Shown here in pieces: positions 19,681 to 21,770 of a DNA stretch of 21,770 bases. The notes beneath the pieces were generated by a model. The model had not been told where the DNA came from. It did not search any database and saw only the letters and a list, made by a program, of their open reading frames with translations. The first letter of the stretch is position 1; every line of letters begins with the position of its first letter. Source of the stretch: a virus; IMG/VR virus record IMGVR_UViG_3300032291_000566, positions 1-21,770 of that record; one strand, given 5' to 3'. Both the position numbers and the translations under genes were made by a program.

Positions 19681-21770
19681 ATGGCAGAACTAACAGGTAA
19701 TTTTGGAGCTTTAGGAATGGATTTAGAGCAATCTCTTTCACAATTAAAGAAAGGTAAGCTTACTTATGCCCTCAATGCAATGATAGAGGGTTTTGATGGA
19801 CAATACGTAAATTATCAAAATGAGCCATCTAATCAATTGTGCGTATCTCTCCCAGAAGGATACGTAGTATTAAATACCTATGCCATATACGAGAAGAATA
19901 TTATTATATACTGGCTGTTAAATCCTACCACCAATGATTGTGAGATAGGTAAATCTGGTCTAGAAGATTGTAGTTACACTAAGATTATAGGTGGAGCTTG
20001 TTTAAATTTTAAAATAGACAAACCCATCTTAGATGCTGTTCACTATATAGATAACAGAAGATTTGAGGTATTTTGGGTAGATGGTTATAATGAGGATAGA
20101 TTTATTGATTTTAATAACTTACCCTACTTAGAGATAGAACAAGAAGGATGTAAGAATACTATTACAGACCAGTTGGACTGTAATAAGTTGGCTATCAATC
20201 CTAACTTTGCTATCCCTTCTGTTACTGTAGAACAAGTAGAGGGAGACGGAACTTTAATATCTGGTACTTACCAATTTGGAGTTCAATATGCCAATGTAGA
20301 AGGGCAAGCTTATACTTCTGTATTCTCTATTACTAACCCTCTACCAATATTTAATCCAAACAATATCACCCTAGATTTTAACTCTCCTGTTAATAAATCT
20401 ATTACTGTAGCTTTAGATAAGCTGGACTCTACAGGATTTTATGATTACTTTAATTTGGTAGTTGTAAAAACTGTAAACAACATCTCTTCAGCAGAGATAG
20501 TAGGTACGTATAATATTACTGACCCTACTCAGATTGTTATTTATGTAGGTCAAAAATCTCAGGATATATCTTTACAAGATGTATTCCAAAGAAATCCAGT
20601 TTATGTATCTAGTAAAATACTTACCTCAGTAGGTGGTGTTTTAGTTAGGGCAGATTTAACTGTACCTCAGAGAGTGTCTTACCAATCTATAGCTAATAAC
20701 ATAGAATTGTTATGGGAAACATTTAAGTTATCTAGTGATAAAACATATAAAGACCCTTTAGTAGCTTCTGATTACAAAGGTTACATGAGGGATGAAGTGT
20801 ATGCTTTTGATATAGTATTCCTACTTACTAAAGGTAGGACTACAGATAAATTTCATATTCCGGGCAGGGTTGCTAACGAATTTGATTTACAGATAGTTAG
20901 TAATGAAGATGTTATTAACTTGTCTGACAACGTTTGCTCTCCTAGTGAACCTCAAGCTAGATGGAGAGTATACAACACAGCTACATTAGAAGGTACATAT
21001 CCTGAAGCTTTGACAGATGATACGTGTTACGTAGGACGTTACCAGTATGGTAAAATGTCTTATTGGGAAAGTGAAGAGTTGTATCCTTGTGATGAATTAC
21101 AGTTTAAGCACTTAGCTGGTAAAAAGATTAGGCATCATAAAATGCCTGACTGCTTAGTATCTCCTATTCATGATGATGCAGGTAATATGTATCCTCTTGG
21201 AGTTAATATAAGTACCGACCAAATAAAAGACTTAATCAACAATTCTGACTTAACAAAAGAACAGAAGGAAGAGATTATTGGCTATAAAATAATTCGCTCC
21301 AACAGAGCTAATAATAAATCTATTGTAGCTAAAGGACTTATTCATAACGTAGGTACATACACAAAGGATAAAGCAACTTATTTTTACCCTAACTACCCTT
21401 ACAATGATGTAAGACCAGACCCCTTTATTTCAGCCAATTCGACTGCTTTACCCGTAGAGTTATACGGAGATTCCGTAAACTCTGACGGATGTTTATTATA
21501 TAGAGTAGAGTTTACAGAATGTGATTTTTCTTTCAATTATATTGACTGTGTTGGTATTTTAAAAACAGTAAGTGCTTCAAATTGCAGTGGAAAAGTAATG
21601 GAGATATGTACTTTAGCTCCTCCTTATCTTGTCACTGATACTTCTGGCATAGTTAATTTTAAAAGGATTATTACTTCTGAGGATTCTTTATGTAAACCTA
21701 GTCCAGATATTATACAAAAGCCATCTGCAACATTTTTAGATGGATTTGCTTATAACTCTAGTAAACAACG
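19681..21770 (+). CDS. Large tail protein, muzzle/P22 gp10-like (partial, 5' part)
   Basis: The frame starting MAELTGNFGALGMDLEQSLS is open for 696 codons to the window end with no stop, so the gene is cut off. Visible features are KLTYALNAMIEGFDGQYVNYQNEPSNQ (about 25-53 in pieces) and a later EEIIGYKIIRSNRANNKSIVAKG stretch (about 532-554), both typical of the large late tail protein of crAss-like phages that is compared with P22 gp10 (tail stabilisation/tubular) and called muzzle in the crAss001 structure. Beta-rich throughout. It would close the distal tail end and hold back DNA or cargo. Starts two bases after the previous stop. Confidence 0.85.
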   Translation, partial: MAELTGNFGALGMDLEQSLSQLKKGKLTYALNAMIEGFDGQYVNYQNEPSNQLCVSLPEGYVVLNTYAIYEKNIIIYWLLNPTTNDCEIGKSGLEDCSYTKIIGGACLNFKIDKPILDAVHYIDNRRFEVFWVDGYNEDRFIDFNNLPYLEIEQEGCKNTITDQLDCNKLAINPNFAIPSVTVEQVEGDGTLISGTYQFGVQYANVEGQAYTSVFSITNPLPIFNPNNITLDFNSPVNKSITVALDKLDSTGFYDYFNLVVVKTVNNISSAEIVGTYNITDPTQIVIYVGQKSQDISLQDVFQRNPVYVSSKILTSVGGVLVRADLTVPQRVSYQSIANNIELLWETFKLSSDKTYKDPLVASDYKGYMRDEVYAFDIVFLLTKGRTTDKFHIPGRVANEFDLQIVSNEDVINLSDNVCSPSEPQARWRVYNTATLEGTYPEALTDDTCYVGRYQYGKMSYWESEELYPCDELQFKHLAGKKIRHHKMPDCLVSPIHDDAGNMYPLGVNISTDQIKDLINNSDLTKEQKEEIIGYKIIRSNRANNKSIVAKGLIHNVGTYTKDKATYFYPNYPYNDVRPDPFISANSTALPVELYGDSVNSDGCLLYRVEFTECDFSFNYIDCVGILKTVSASNCSGKVMEICTLAPPYLVTDTSGIVNFKRIITSEDSLCKPSPDIIQKPSATFLDGFAYNSSKQ

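Noticed and set aside
1-21770. Stop-codon recoding (TAG or TGA read as an amino acid) in this window
   Set aside because: The terminase, portal, capsid and tail genes are full length under the standard code and no gene needs an in-frame TAG or TGA to be read through.
1-21770. tRNA genes, CRISPR arrays, transposons, integrase or diversity-generating retroelement
   Set aside because: No cloverleaf, spaced-repeat array, transposase, integrase or reverse transcriptase sequence was seen; the only repeats are short coding ones and hairpins.

Overview
This window is a contiguous piece of a tailed phage genome, with every supportable gene on the + strand. The organism is very probably a crAss-like phage (order Crassvirales) infecting a Bacteroidales host. 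Three things point there. First, the gene order: small zinc-finger and helical proteins, then large terminase, portal, acidic pre-capsid protein, major capsid protein, neck/ring proteins, Cys-rich fibre proteins, a metallophosphatase, and a large tail 'muzzle'-type protein. Second, the recognisable crAss-type terminase, portal and capsid sequences. Third, an AT-rich sequence in which genes almost never carry a Shine-Dalgarno motif but have A/T-rich leaders and Bacteroidetes-style promoter pairs. These family assignments come from reading the proteins, not from a search.

Layout. 1-1233: the 3' end of an upstream gene and five small, tightly overlapping genes leading into the terminase. 1223-6131: large terminase, portal and a small beta-rich protein, ending at a hairpin (6140-6171). 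6209-9016: a promoter-like site, an acidic scaffold-like protein and the major capsid protein, ended by tandem hairpins (9018-9069). 9152-11979: a capsid-adjacent protein with an HeH/SAP-like segment, a putative neck/ring protein and a probable auxiliary virion protein ending in eight threonines, again closed by tandem hairpins (11988-12044). 12055-16176: an N-acetylmuramoyl-L-alanine amidase, a hypothetical protein, a 52-residue zinc-finger-like gene, another small protein and two Cys-rich fibre proteins (one with a tail-collar C-terminus), closed by two terminators (16185-16242). 16356-21770: a metallophosphatase, a second neck/ring candidate carrying an EF-hand-like loop, a basic IHF/HU-like protein, another Cys-containing tail protein, and the 5' 2.1 kb of a large tail protein that runs off the end.

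How the genes work together. The terminase packages DNA through the portal into a shell of major capsid protein, probably assembled on the acidic scaffold-like protein. The neck/ring and muzzle-type proteins would build the short barrel tail. The two Cys-rich proteins would form fibres or receptor-binding appendages. The amidase would cut peptidoglycan during lysis or entry. The strongest unexplained observations are a canonical EF-hand loop in a putative ring protein, repeated tandem-hairpin terminators, a repeated leader motif before two genes, poly-threonine tracts in two structural proteins, a Cys-module repeat shared by neighbouring fibre genes, and atypical metal-binding motifs in the metallophosphatase. 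I found no tRNA, CRISPR array, insertion sequence or integrase.
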